Assembly (NCBI GenBank): GCA_947625355.1
Contig: CANQOA010000003.1
Coordinates: forward strand, 1 to 64,000
DNA from: an uncultured Oscillospiraceae bacterium
GTDB taxonomy: Bacteria; Bacillota; Clostridia; Oscillospirales; Oscillospiraceae
Direction: 5' to 3'
DNA: 64,000 bases
Shown: positions 57,057 through 64,000 of the stretch, piece after piece
How positions within the stretch are numbered: position 1 is the first letter of the stretch
How the letters are laid out: every line of letters starts with the position of its first letter
Notes under the pieces: model-generated
The model's input: only the letters and a program-made list of their open reading frames with translations
What the model was told of the DNA's origin: nothing
Database searches by the model: none
Program-made: the position numbers and the translations under genes

Positions 57057-58867
57057 GTGGCAAAGCCCTCCTTTTCCCGCAGCGTGCCGGTGTATCCCAG
57101 GGTGAACATGGGACTGAAGGCGTAGCCCTCCCGGACGTAGCCCGTCTTGTCCCGCCCCTCGCAGGTCATGGTCACCTTCGTCTTGATGGGCGGCAGGGTG
57201 CACGAGACGCTCTCCGCCCCGGCCGCCGACGCCTCCCGGCATTTGTATTCGTAGTCGATGGACGCGCTCTTCTCCCCCGCTGACACCGCCAGCGTCAGGC
57301 CGGTCATGTCCTCCGGGTACTCGGTGGTGCCGTAGCAGGCCACCATGTACTCGTTGACGGTGACCTCCGCCGCCGGGTCGCTCATGGAGAGCACCCGCCG
57401 CTCGATCTTGATCCGGCCCGTCCCCTCGGGGAAGGTGATCACGGTCTGCAGCTTCACGGTGAGATCGGAAAACTCGATGTCCACCGGGTCCAGGGTCAGG
57501 ATGCGGTCGCCGCCCTCCTGGGAGAAGCGGCCGTGGGTCCGGCACAGGCACAGGTCCACCTCTTCGCCGTTGTGGCACGCCTTGGCGCTGCGGACGGTCC
57601 CCTCGCCGGCATAGTGGGTGAAGTAGCCGGCCCGGTATTTCTCCTGGATGAGGAAGGGATAGCTGGCGTCCTGGACATGGGCCGTGCCGATGCCCACCGG
57701 CCACTCCAGCTTGGCGGCATAGGGCCGCAGGTCCACGATGGCGCCGCCCTGGTCCATGTTCACGCAGGCGCGCATATAGGGGTCGCAGTACCAAAAGAGC
57801 TGCTTGTCGCTGCCGTAGAGGATGTCCCGCCACAGGGCGCACTCCGGCTCGGTGTAGTGTTTGTTTGCCCGATACCAGTCGGCGAACTCGGCCATGGTCA
57901 TGTCGGTGAGCCGGCCCTCTTTTTTCAGCTTGCCATAGTAGGCGCAGCCGTCCTCATAGGACTTCTTCAAAAGCTCGAAGGGGGCCTCCCACCGGCCCAT
58001 CTTGTTCATCCAGCCAGGGCCCACGAACATCATGTTGTAGGCGTAGCCGTTGTTGAACTTGGCCAGGGACCGGTACTGGTCGATCAGATTATATAAATAT
58101 GGATACTCCCAGGTGTCCGGGTCATAGATCATGCCCCGGAGCACGTTCTGGGGGTGGGTGCCGAAGTTGGAGCCGTTGCCGTCGTAGCAGGCCAGCAGGT
58201 CCCGGCTCAGATGGGGGATGGCCACGATGCCGCTGTCCTCGGTCTCATCGGCGGCAGGGGCGTGGGTGTTCTGCCTGGAGGGGATCCAGGGGGCCCAGGG
58301 GCCGCCGTCCATGAGGGTGTACCAGGAGTTGTTGCAGGTGTGGTACGCCTTGGGCCCCTCCTCCCAGCAGGTGGCCACGGCGCATTTCACGCTGGGGTAC
58401 TCCGCCTTGATGAAGTTGATGAGGTCCGCATCCATATAATAGGAGCCGGTGGACTGGGGATAAAAACCGAAGGCGTCGTGGAACTTGCCGAACACGTCCC
58501 GGACGATGGCCTTCTTGTCCTCCATGGAGAACATCCAGATGCAGAAATCCTTGGTCTTATACTTCTCCCGGAACTGCTCGCAGGGCAGGCCTAAGAGGCT
58601 CAGGGCGATCTCGTCGCCGTATTTTTCGTGGTGCTCCTTGGCGATGGCCACCGCCTCGTCGTTGAAAAGGCTGGCGTAGGTCATCTGGATGGTGGTCTTG
58701 AGGCCGTTATCATGGGCGATCTGCTGCTGGAGCCGGAAGATGTCCAGGCTCTCGGTGAGCAGCGCCTTGCGGCCGATGTCCTCCGCCTTGCCCTGGCCGG
58801 TGACCTTCTCGGCGTACTCCGGCACCATCTCAGGCCGGTGGATGATGTTGACGATAAATTGGTCCAT
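57029..58867 (-). CDS. Uncharacterised 612-residue protein, possible glycan-active enzyme
   Basis: I do not recognise this family with certainty. The first roughly 290 residues read like a (beta/alpha) barrel: VNIIHRPEMVPEY, LQQQIAHDNGLKTTIQMTYA, DEIALSLLGLPCEQF, FGFYPQSTGSYYMDADLINFI, CAVATCWEEGPKAYHTCNN. These pieces recall glycan hydrolases or deacetylases, with a possible acidic site near CWEEG. A helical middle and a beta-sandwich C-terminus (about 400-612) follow. No signal peptide. It heads the unit with the zinc-ribbon and GH53 genes, divergent from GH42, so a role in galactan or host-glycan use is inferred. Confidence 0.75.
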   Translation of the reverse strand: MDQFIVNIIHRPEMVPEYAEKVTGQGKAEDIGRKALLTESLDIFRLQQQIAHDNGLKTTIQMTYASLFNDEAVAIAKEHHEKYGDEIALSLLGLPCEQFREKYKTKDFCIWMFSMEDKKAIVRDVFGKFHDAFGFYPQSTGSYYMDADLINFIKAEYPSVKCAVATCWEEGPKAYHTCNNSWYTLMDGGPWAPWIPSRQNTHAPAADETEDSGIVAIPHLSRDLLACYDGNGSNFGTHPQNVLRGMIYDPDTWEYPYLYNLIDQYRSLAKFNNGYAYNMMFVGPGWMNKMGRWEAPFELLKKSYEDGCAYYGKLKKEGRLTDMTMAEFADWYRANKHYTEPECALWRDILYGSDKQLFWYCDPYMRACVNMDQGGAIVDLRPYAAKLEWPVGIGTAHVQDASYPFLIQEKYRAGYFTHYAGEGTVRSAKACHNGEEVDLCLCRTHGRFSQEGGDRILTLDPVDIEFSDLTVKLQTVITFPEGTGRIKIERRVLSMSDPAAEVTVNEYMVACYGTTEYPEDMTGLTLAVSAGEKSASIDYEYKCREASAAGAESVSCTLPPIKTKVTMTCEGRDKTGYVREGYAFSPMFTLGYTGTLREKEGFATWLNLERAD

Positions 58868-58906
58868 AGGCGGTCCCTCCCCGCGGTCAAAAAGAGAAGA
58901 TCACTG

Positions 58907-58935
58907 TTCCCTTTCGCCGCGTTATACGGTATAAT
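58907..58935 (+). promoter_or_regulatory. Possible promoter for GH42
   Basis: TTCCCT, 17 bp, TATAAT, overlapping the opposite promoter region. Confidence 0.45.
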
Positions 58936-58957
58936 CTGGCTGTGCGCGTACTTTATA

Positions 58958-58986
58958 TTTATAGCAACAATCCATTCCCCCGTCAA
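58958..58986 (-). promoter_or_regulatory. Promoter for the 612-residue protein/zinc-ribbon/GH53 unit
   Basis: Minus-strand TTGACG, 17 bp, TATAAA. Confidence 0.72.
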
Positions 58987-59000
58987 GTGGAGGTGCGGTC

Positions 59001-61013
59001 ATGAGCGAAAAATTGCTGTACGGCGCGGCGTACTATGCCGAATACATGCCCCAGGACCGGCTGGAGCAGGACATGGACCTGCTCTCCGGCGCGGGGTTCG
59101 ATCTGATCCGGGTGGCGGAGTCCGCCTGGAGCACCTGGGAGCCCAGGGACGGGCAGTTCGACTTCTCCCTGCTGCTGCGGGTGCTGGACGCGGCCCATGC
59201 GCACGGCATCTCCGTGATCGTGGGCACGCCCACCTACGCCATCCCACCATGGCTGGCGAAAAAATATCCCGACATCCTCTCCGACACCCATGCCGGCCCC
59301 TGCCGGTACGGGCCCCGGCAGAACTTCGATCTGACCCACCCCGGCTACCGCTTCCACGCCGAGCGTATCATCCGAAAGCTGGCCCAAGCCGTATGCGCCC
59401 ACCCCGCCGTCATCGGCTGGCAGCTGGACAACGAGACCAAGCCCTACGACACCTGCTCGCCCCGGGCCCAGGCCCTTTTCAGGGACTGGCTCCGCGAGCG
59501 CTTCGGCACCGTGGAGGCGCTGAACGAGGAGATGGGCCTGGCCTACTGGTCCAATTCCATCGCCGACTGGGACGAGCTGCCGGACGTGCGCGGCACCATC
59601 AACGCCAGCCTAGGGGCGGAGTACCAGGCCTTCCAGCGCCGCCTGGTGACGGAGTTTCTGCTGTGGCAGCGGTCCATCCTGGACGAATATAAGCGCCCGG
59701 ACCAGTTCGTGACCCACAACTTCGATTATGAATGGCGGGGCTATTCCTTCGGCCTGCAGCCGGAGGTGGACCAGTTCGCGGCGGCGCAGGCGGTGGACAT
59801 CGCCGGCTGCGACATCTACCACCCCAGCGAGAGCGGCCTCACCGGCGCGGAGATCGCCTTTGGCGGCGCCATGGCCTACGCGCTGAAAAAGGCCCCCTAT
59901 CTGGTCCTGGAGACCCAGGCCCAAGGCAACCTTGGGTGGCTGCCCTACCCCGGCCAGCTCCGGCTCCAGGCCCTGGCCCACATCGCCTGCGGCGCCCAGG
60001 GCGTGGAGTACTGGCACTGGCACAGCATCCACAACGCCGTCGAGAGCTACTGGAAGGGCGTTTTGAGCCACGACATGGCCCCCGGCGAGACATACCGGGA
60101 GGCGGCGCGGATCGGCAGAGAGCTGGCCGCCCTGTCGCCCCATCTCGCCGGCATGCGCAAGAAAAACCGGGCGGCCGTGATGGTGAGCACCCGGTCCCAG
60201 ACAGGGCTCCGGTGGTTCCCCACCTGCGGGCCCTCCCAGCAGCCGGACAAGAACTACAGCGACTATCTGCGCTGGCTCTGCGACAGTCTCTACCGGCTGA
60301 ACGTGGAATATGACGTGATCTCCGACGGTGAGCGGGACTTTTCCGGCTATGACCTGGTGGTCCTGCCCTGCCTCTATTCCGCGCCGGAGGACCTGCTGCG
60401 GACCATTGACAGCTACGTGCAAAAGGGCGGCCATATCCTGGCCACCTTCCGCACCGCCTTCGCCGACGAGCACCTGAAGATCTACCACGACGCCCAGCCC
60501 CATATGCTCACCGAGTGCCTGGGACTGACCTACGACCGCTTCACGAAGCCGGAGCCGGGCACGAGGCTCACCCCCCGCATCGGCATATCGCTGGCGGACG
60601 CCGCGGTCACGGACTGGATGGAGCTGCTGCGGCCGACGTCCGCCACGTCCCTGTGCAATTACGCCCACCCCGCCTGGAGCGGCGTGCCCGCCGTGACGCT
60701 GAATGACTACGGCGCGGGCCGGGCGGCCTATCTTGGCTGCTGCTTCTCTCCCGCGGGGCTGGACGCGCTGCTGGAGGACCTTCTGCCCCAGCTGGGCGTG
60801 GAGGTGGGTCCCGCCCGGTTCCCCCTCATCGTGAAGCGGGGCACGGCCCCCGACGGCAGGGAGATCATCTTCTGGCTCAACTTCTCCGGCTCGGTCCTGC
60901 CGGTGTCGGTCCCCCATCCCGCCGGGACGTTCCTTCCCGAGGGCGGGGCCATCGCCGCGGACGAGCCTTTCACGCTGCCCCCCTGGGGGGCGGCGGTGCT
61001 GGCGGAGGCGTGA
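59001..61013 (+). CDS. Glycoside hydrolase family 42 beta-galactosidase
   Basis: Protein of 670 residues. LYGAAYYAEYMPQDRLEQDMDLLSGAGFDLIRVAESAWSTWEP is the GH42 start. Acid/base Glu in GWQLDNET near residue 144; nucleophile Glu in YLVLETQAQGN near 303. The trimerisation-type domain and a C-terminal beta domain follow. It splits beta-galactosides released by galactanase. No signal peptide. GGAGG precedes the ATG. Typical length for the family. Confidence 0.95.
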   Translation: MSEKLLYGAAYYAEYMPQDRLEQDMDLLSGAGFDLIRVAESAWSTWEPRDGQFDFSLLLRVLDAAHAHGISVIVGTPTYAIPPWLAKKYPDILSDTHAGPCRYGPRQNFDLTHPGYRFHAERIIRKLAQAVCAHPAVIGWQLDNETKPYDTCSPRAQALFRDWLRERFGTVEALNEEMGLAYWSNSIADWDELPDVRGTINASLGAEYQAFQRRLVTEFLLWQRSILDEYKRPDQFVTHNFDYEWRGYSFGLQPEVDQFAAAQAVDIAGCDIYHPSESGLTGAEIAFGGAMAYALKKAPYLVLETQAQGNLGWLPYPGQLRLQALAHIACGAQGVEYWHWHSIHNAVESYWKGVLSHDMAPGETYREAARIGRELAALSPHLAGMRKKNRAAVMVSTRSQTGLRWFPTCGPSQQPDKNYSDYLRWLCDSLYRLNVEYDVISDGERDFSGYDLVVLPCLYSAPEDLLRTIDSYVQKGGHILATFRTAFADEHLKIYHDAQPHMLTECLGLTYDRFTKPEPGTRLTPRIGISLADAAVTDWMELLRPTSATSLCNYAHPAWSGVPAVTLNDYGAGRAAYLGCCFSPAGLDALLEDLLPQLGVEVGPARFPLIVKRGTAPDGREIIFWLNFSGSVLPVSVPHPAGTFLPEGGAIAADEPFTLPPWGAAVLAEA

Positions 61014-61041
61014 CCGCGCCGGTATCCGCAGAAAAATGACG

Positions 61042-61072
61042 CCTTCCCATCCTCTGGGAAGGACGATATACT
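61042..61072 (+). promoter_or_regulatory. Promoter with 8-bp inverted repeat before GH3
   Basis: TTCCCA, 17 bp, TATACT. The dyad CCTTCCCA/TGGGAAGG (5-nt centre) overlaps the -35, so it may be an operator for a sugar regulator. Confidence 0.5.
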
Positions 61073-61115
61073 GAGAAAAAATCTTCCTCCCGGCGGGAGA
61101 GAAAAGGAGACCAAC

Positions 61116-63527
61116 ATGAAAAAATGGACCCGCGCGCTGTTTCAGCCGAGCCTGCCTCTGACGAAGGACGGTCCTGTGACCGCCGGTGCGGCCCATGCCG
61201 CCCTGGCCCGGCGGGCCGCCCGGGAGGGCATGGTCCTGCTGAAGAACGAAAACGGCCTGCTCCCCCTGGACCCGGAAAGGCCCGTGGCCCTGTTCGGCAA
61301 GGGCAGCTTCGACTATGTGAAGGGCGGCGGCGGCAGCGGCGACGTGACCGCGGCCTATGTCCGGAACCTCTATGACGGGCTGACGGAGCTGGGCGTGCCC
61401 CTCTATGAGCCGCTCTGCGACTATTACCGGGCCTATGTGGCGGAGCGGTACGCCGCCGGGGACGCGCCGGGCATGATGGCGGAGCCCGCGCTGCCGGCGG
61501 ACCTGCTGGCCGGGGCCCGCGCGGCGGCGGACACGGCCGTCGTCGTCCTCAGCCGGTTCTCCGGCGAGGGCTGGGACCGGCCCGACGCGGGATATGAGGT
61601 TGAGGACGGCCCCTGGGCCCATGAGCTCACCATGCCCCAGATCGCCGGGCGCATCTTCCCCCGGGGCGACTTTTACCGCAGCGACGGAGAGACCGCCATG
61701 ATCGAGGCGGTGTGCGCCGCTTTCCGGCGGGTGGTGCTGGTGCTGAACGTGGGCGCGGCGGTGGACGTGTCCTGGTTCAAGGACGACGGCCGCGTCGGCG
61801 CGGCGCTGCTGGCCTGTCAGGGCGGCATGGAGGGCGGCACGGCCGCGGCGGAGCTGCTCACCGGCAGGGCCTGTCCCTGCGGCCGGCTGCCGGACACCTT
61901 CGCCCGGGACGTGGCCGACTGGCCCTCCACCGCGGGATTTTACGCCTCGCCCCACTATGTGGAGTATACCGAGGACATCTATGTGGGCTACCGCTATTTC
62001 GAGACCCTGCCCGGCGCCGCGGAGAAGGTGTGTTATCCCTTCGGCTACGGCCTCAGCTATACCCAGTTCACCATCGAGCCCGTGTCCGCCGGCGCGGCAG
62101 AGGGGCACATCCGCGTCAGCGCCCGTGTGACCAACGTCGGCAGCTGGCCCGGCCGCGAGGTGGTGCAGCTGTATTACAGCGCCCCCCAGGGCAAGCTGCA
62201 AAAGCCCGCCCGGGTCCTGGCCGCCTTTGCCAAGACGGCGGAGCTCGCCCCCGGCGGGAGCGAGCGCGTGGAGCTGCGCTTCCCCATCGGGGACATGGCC
62301 AGCTTCGACGACCTGGGAAAGGTGGAGCGCTCCGCCTGGGTGCTGGAGGCGGGCGCGTACAGCTTCTGGCTGGGGCACGATATCCGCGCCGCCCGGCAGC
62401 TGGACTATGTCTGGCTGCAGCCGGCGGATGAGACGGTCTCCCGGCTGGCCAGCCGTCTGGCGCCCTCCCGCCTGGAAAGGCGCCTGCTGGCCGACGGCAC
62501 CTATGAGCCCCTGCCCGCGGCCCCGGCCGTGGACCCCAACGAGAACGCCCTGCCCCGCATGGGCGCCGAGGCGGAGGAGGCCATGGTCCCCGCCGTCCGC
62601 GCTCACCCCCGGCGGCGGCTGACGCATCCTCTCGCGGAGGGCGCCCGGCCCCTGGCCGACGTGGCGGAGGGGACCCTCTCGCCGGACGCGTTCCTGGACC
62701 AGCTGTCCGACGCGGACCTGGCCCACCTGCTGGGCGGGCAGCCAAATACCTCCGTCTCCAACACCTTCGGCATGGGCAACCTGCCGGAATACGGCGTGCC
62801 CACCATCACCACCGCCGACGGCCCCGCCGGTCTGCGGCTCGACCCCGAGTGCGGCGTGCGCACCACCGCCTTCCCCTGCGCCACGCTGCTGGCTGCCGCG
62901 TGGGACGAGGAGCTGGCCCGGGCCGTAGGCGCGGCGGCCGCCGCAGAGGTGAAGGAGAACAACATCTCCATCTGGCTGGCTCCCGCCGTCAACCTGCACC
63001 GCAGTCCCCTGTGCGGGCGGAACTTTGAATATTGGTCGGAGGACCCGACGCTGGCCGGCGTCCTCGCCGCCGCCATGGTCCGGGGCATCCAGTCCCAGAA
63101 CGTGGCCGCCACGGTCAAGCACTTTGCCTGCAACAACAAGGAGACCAACCGCATACACTCCGACTCCCGCGTCTCGGAGCGGGCGCTGCGGGAGCTCTAC
63201 CTGCGGGTCTTTGAGATCGTCGTCCGCCGGGGCGAGCCCTGGGCCGTCATGAGCTCCTACAACATCATCAACGGCCGCCGCACCTCCGAGAGCCGGGAGC
63301 TGCTCACGGACATCCTCCGGGGCGAGTGGGGCTATGAGGGCCTCGTCATGACCGACTGGTGGAACCGGGCCGAGCACTACAAAGAGGTGCTGGCCGGCAA
63401 CGACGTCAAGATGGCCGTCGGCTATCCCGAGCGGCTGGAGAAGGCCATGGAGCTGGGGCTCATCACCCGCGATGATCTGGCCGCCTGTGCCCGCCGGGTG
63501 CTGCAGCTCATTTTGAAGATCGACTAA
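61116..63527 (+). CDS. Glycoside hydrolase family 3, domain-swapped order
   Basis: Protein of 803 residues in which the usual GH3 domain order is reversed. The N-terminal part (about 20-285) is the alpha/beta sandwich normally at the end (REGMVLLKNENGLLPL, VVVVLSRFSGEG, YGLSYTQF). A fibronectin-like domain follows (about 330-430). The TIM barrel comes last, with the nucleophile Asp in LVMTDWWNR near residue 746 and the KHFACNNKETNR segment. This arrangement is known from Ruminococcus and Butyrivibrio beta-glucosidases. Cytosolic; GAAAAGGAG precedes the ATG. Confidence 0.93.
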   Translation: MKKWTRALFQPSLPLTKDGPVTAGAAHAALARRAAREGMVLLKNENGLLPLDPERPVALFGKGSFDYVKGGGGSGDVTAAYVRNLYDGLTELGVPLYEPLCDYYRAYVAERYAAGDAPGMMAEPALPADLLAGARAAADTAVVVLSRFSGEGWDRPDAGYEVEDGPWAHELTMPQIAGRIFPRGDFYRSDGETAMIEAVCAAFRRVVLVLNVGAAVDVSWFKDDGRVGAALLACQGGMEGGTAAAELLTGRACPCGRLPDTFARDVADWPSTAGFYASPHYVEYTEDIYVGYRYFETLPGAAEKVCYPFGYGLSYTQFTIEPVSAGAAEGHIRVSARVTNVGSWPGREVVQLYYSAPQGKLQKPARVLAAFAKTAELAPGGSERVELRFPIGDMASFDDLGKVERSAWVLEAGAYSFWLGHDIRAARQLDYVWLQPADETVSRLASRLAPSRLERRLLADGTYEPLPAAPAVDPNENALPRMGAEAEEAMVPAVRAHPRRRLTHPLAEGARPLADVAEGTLSPDAFLDQLSDADLAHLLGGQPNTSVSNTFGMGNLPEYGVPTITTADGPAGLRLDPECGVRTTAFPCATLLAAAWDEELARAVGAAAAAEVKENNISIWLAPAVNLHRSPLCGRNFEYWSEDPTLAGVLAAAMVRGIQSQNVAATVKHFACNNKETNRIHSDSRVSERALRELYLRVFEIVVRRGEPWAVMSSYNIINGRRTSESRELLTDILRGEWGYEGLVMTDWWNRAEHYKEVLAGNDVKMAVGYPERLEKAMELGLITRDDLAACARRVLQLILKID

Positions 63528-63540
63528 GGAGGGAGCCTTC

Positions 63541-64000
63541 ATGGACGCCATCGAGATCCGCGCCGCCTTCGGCGCCAACGATGACAAGCGGGACCGTGGC
63601 CTCGCCACCCCGCCGGAGGTGGTCCGCGCCGACGACATCCCCTACGGCCCCCACGGCAAATGGAACCTGCTGGATATATACCGGCCCCGGGGCACAGAAC
63701 AGACCCCTCTCCCCTGCATCGTCAGCGTCCACGGGGGCGGCTGGGTCTACGGGGACAAGGACCGGTACCAGTATTACTGCATGGACCTGGCCCGCCGGGG
63801 CTTCGCGGTGGTCAACTTCTCCTACCGCCTGGCGCCGGAGCATCCCTTCCCCGCGGCGGTGGAGGACGTGAACGCCGCCTTTCGCTGGGTGGCGGAGCAC
63901 GGCCGGGAGCACATGCTGGACACCGACCGGCTTTTCGCCGTGGGCGACTCCGCCGGGGGCCAGCTGGCCGCCCAGTACGCCGCCATGCTCACCGACCCCG
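63541..64000 (+). CDS. Alpha/beta-hydrolase (HSL-type esterase), 3' end cut by window edge
   Basis: First 153 residues. The oxyanion motif VSVHGGGWVYGD and the nucleophile elbow AVGDSAGGQLAAQYAA are the HSL/acetyl-esterase type. ATG behind GGAGGGAG, 13 bp after GH3, so same operon. Probably removes acyl groups from oligosaccharides before glycosidase action (inference). Confidence 0.9.
   Translation, partial: MDAIEIRAAFGANDDKRDRGLATPPEVVRADDIPYGPHGKWNLLDIYRPRGTEQTPLPCIVSVHGGGWVYGDKDRYQYYCMDLARRGFAVVNFSYRLAPEHPFPAAVEDVNAAFRWVAEHGREHMLDTDRLFAVGDSAGGQLAAQYAAMLTDP

Noticed and set aside
61116-63527. Reversed domain order in GH3 as a rearrangement artefact
   Set aside because: This order is known in Ruminococcus and Butyrivibrio beta-glucosidases, and the frame is continuous.
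59610-63638. 1342-residue ORF on the minus strand opposite GH42 and GH3
   Set aside because: Spans two well-supported genes and their promoter; composition is that of a shadow frame.
1-64000. CRISPR array, insertion sequences, rRNA genes
   Set aside because: I scanned for regularly spaced repeats, transposase-like ORFs with terminal repeats and rRNA motifs and saw none.

Overview
The window looks like chromosomal DNA from a high-GC, Gram-positive, endospore-forming gut anaerobe, most likely Oscillospiraceae-like (inference). The grounds are strong Shine-Dalgarno sites, many sigma-A-type promoters with 16-18 bp spacers, a spoIIR gene, DegV, DUF1836, DUF1622 and DUF624 family proteins, a biotin-dependent Na+-pumping decarboxylase, a group B-like [FeFe]-hydrogenase, and no outer-membrane genes. 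I see no phage, insertion sequence, plasmid or CRISPR array.

Layout. 1-6.3 kb (mostly minus): end of a tRNA-Gly, an AI-2E-type permease, spoIIR, ispE and apgM, a DUF1622 protein, and a NUDIX-phosphotransferase fusion. 6.1-7.6 kb: an acetyltransferase remnant, three palindromes, and rplJ-rplL behind an L10 leader and an excellent promoter. 7.7-10.7 kb: a secreted YcdB-like protein with SLH-type end and a DUF624 membrane protein. 10.8-19.6 kb: a sialic-acid (or related amino sugar) locus. It holds an SGNH esterase, a ROK kinase, an AGE epimerase, an RpiR regulator, a CUT1 ABC transporter without its own ATPase, and an N-acetylneuraminate lyase. Related GAAA/TTTC motifs sit at its promoters. 19.7-20.3 kb: yedF. 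20.5-29.7 kb: a thiamine salvage region made of two divergent units. The minus unit is a PhnDCE-like ABC transporter followed by thiE and thiN, behind a structured leader that resembles only the 5' half of a TPP riboswitch. The plus unit is thiD-tenA-thiZ-thiX-thiY behind a classical TPP riboswitch.

29.7-34.7 kb: DegV, a DUF1836 regulator, flavin-, FMN- and PNPOx-fold proteins, a HAD phosphatase, a cytidylate-kinase-like protein and tRNA-Leu(TAG). 34.8-39.3 kb: a BvgS-like hybrid sensor kinase and an E2-like acyltransferase with altered catalytic residues. 39.3-45.0 kb: a probable lipid or drug export unit (MMPL/RND transporter, secreted coiled-coil partner, DegV) divergent from a TetR regulator, with a long perfect palindrome between them. 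45.1-49.4 kb: thyA and a four-gene oxaloacetate-decarboxylase-type Na+ pump. 49.6-53.6 kb: a tyrosine recombinase lacking key catalytic residues beside a 1032-residue secreted repeat protein. 54.2-55.7 kb: the hydrogenase. 55.7-64 kb: a galactan/beta-glycoside cluster. GH53, a zinc-ribbon protein and an unrecognised 612-residue protein run one way; GH42, a domain-swapped GH3 and an alpha/beta-hydrolase (cut by the window edge) run the other.

The best candidate for something undescribed is the thiamine region: a phosphonate-type transporter with a fused double permease, tied to thiE-thiN and to a truncated-looking TPP-like leader. Next are the MMPL/coiled-coil/DegV unit, the unrecognised protein of the galactan cluster, and the pseudo-integrase beside the surface protein. 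All calls come from reading the sequence and ORF track; no database search was run.
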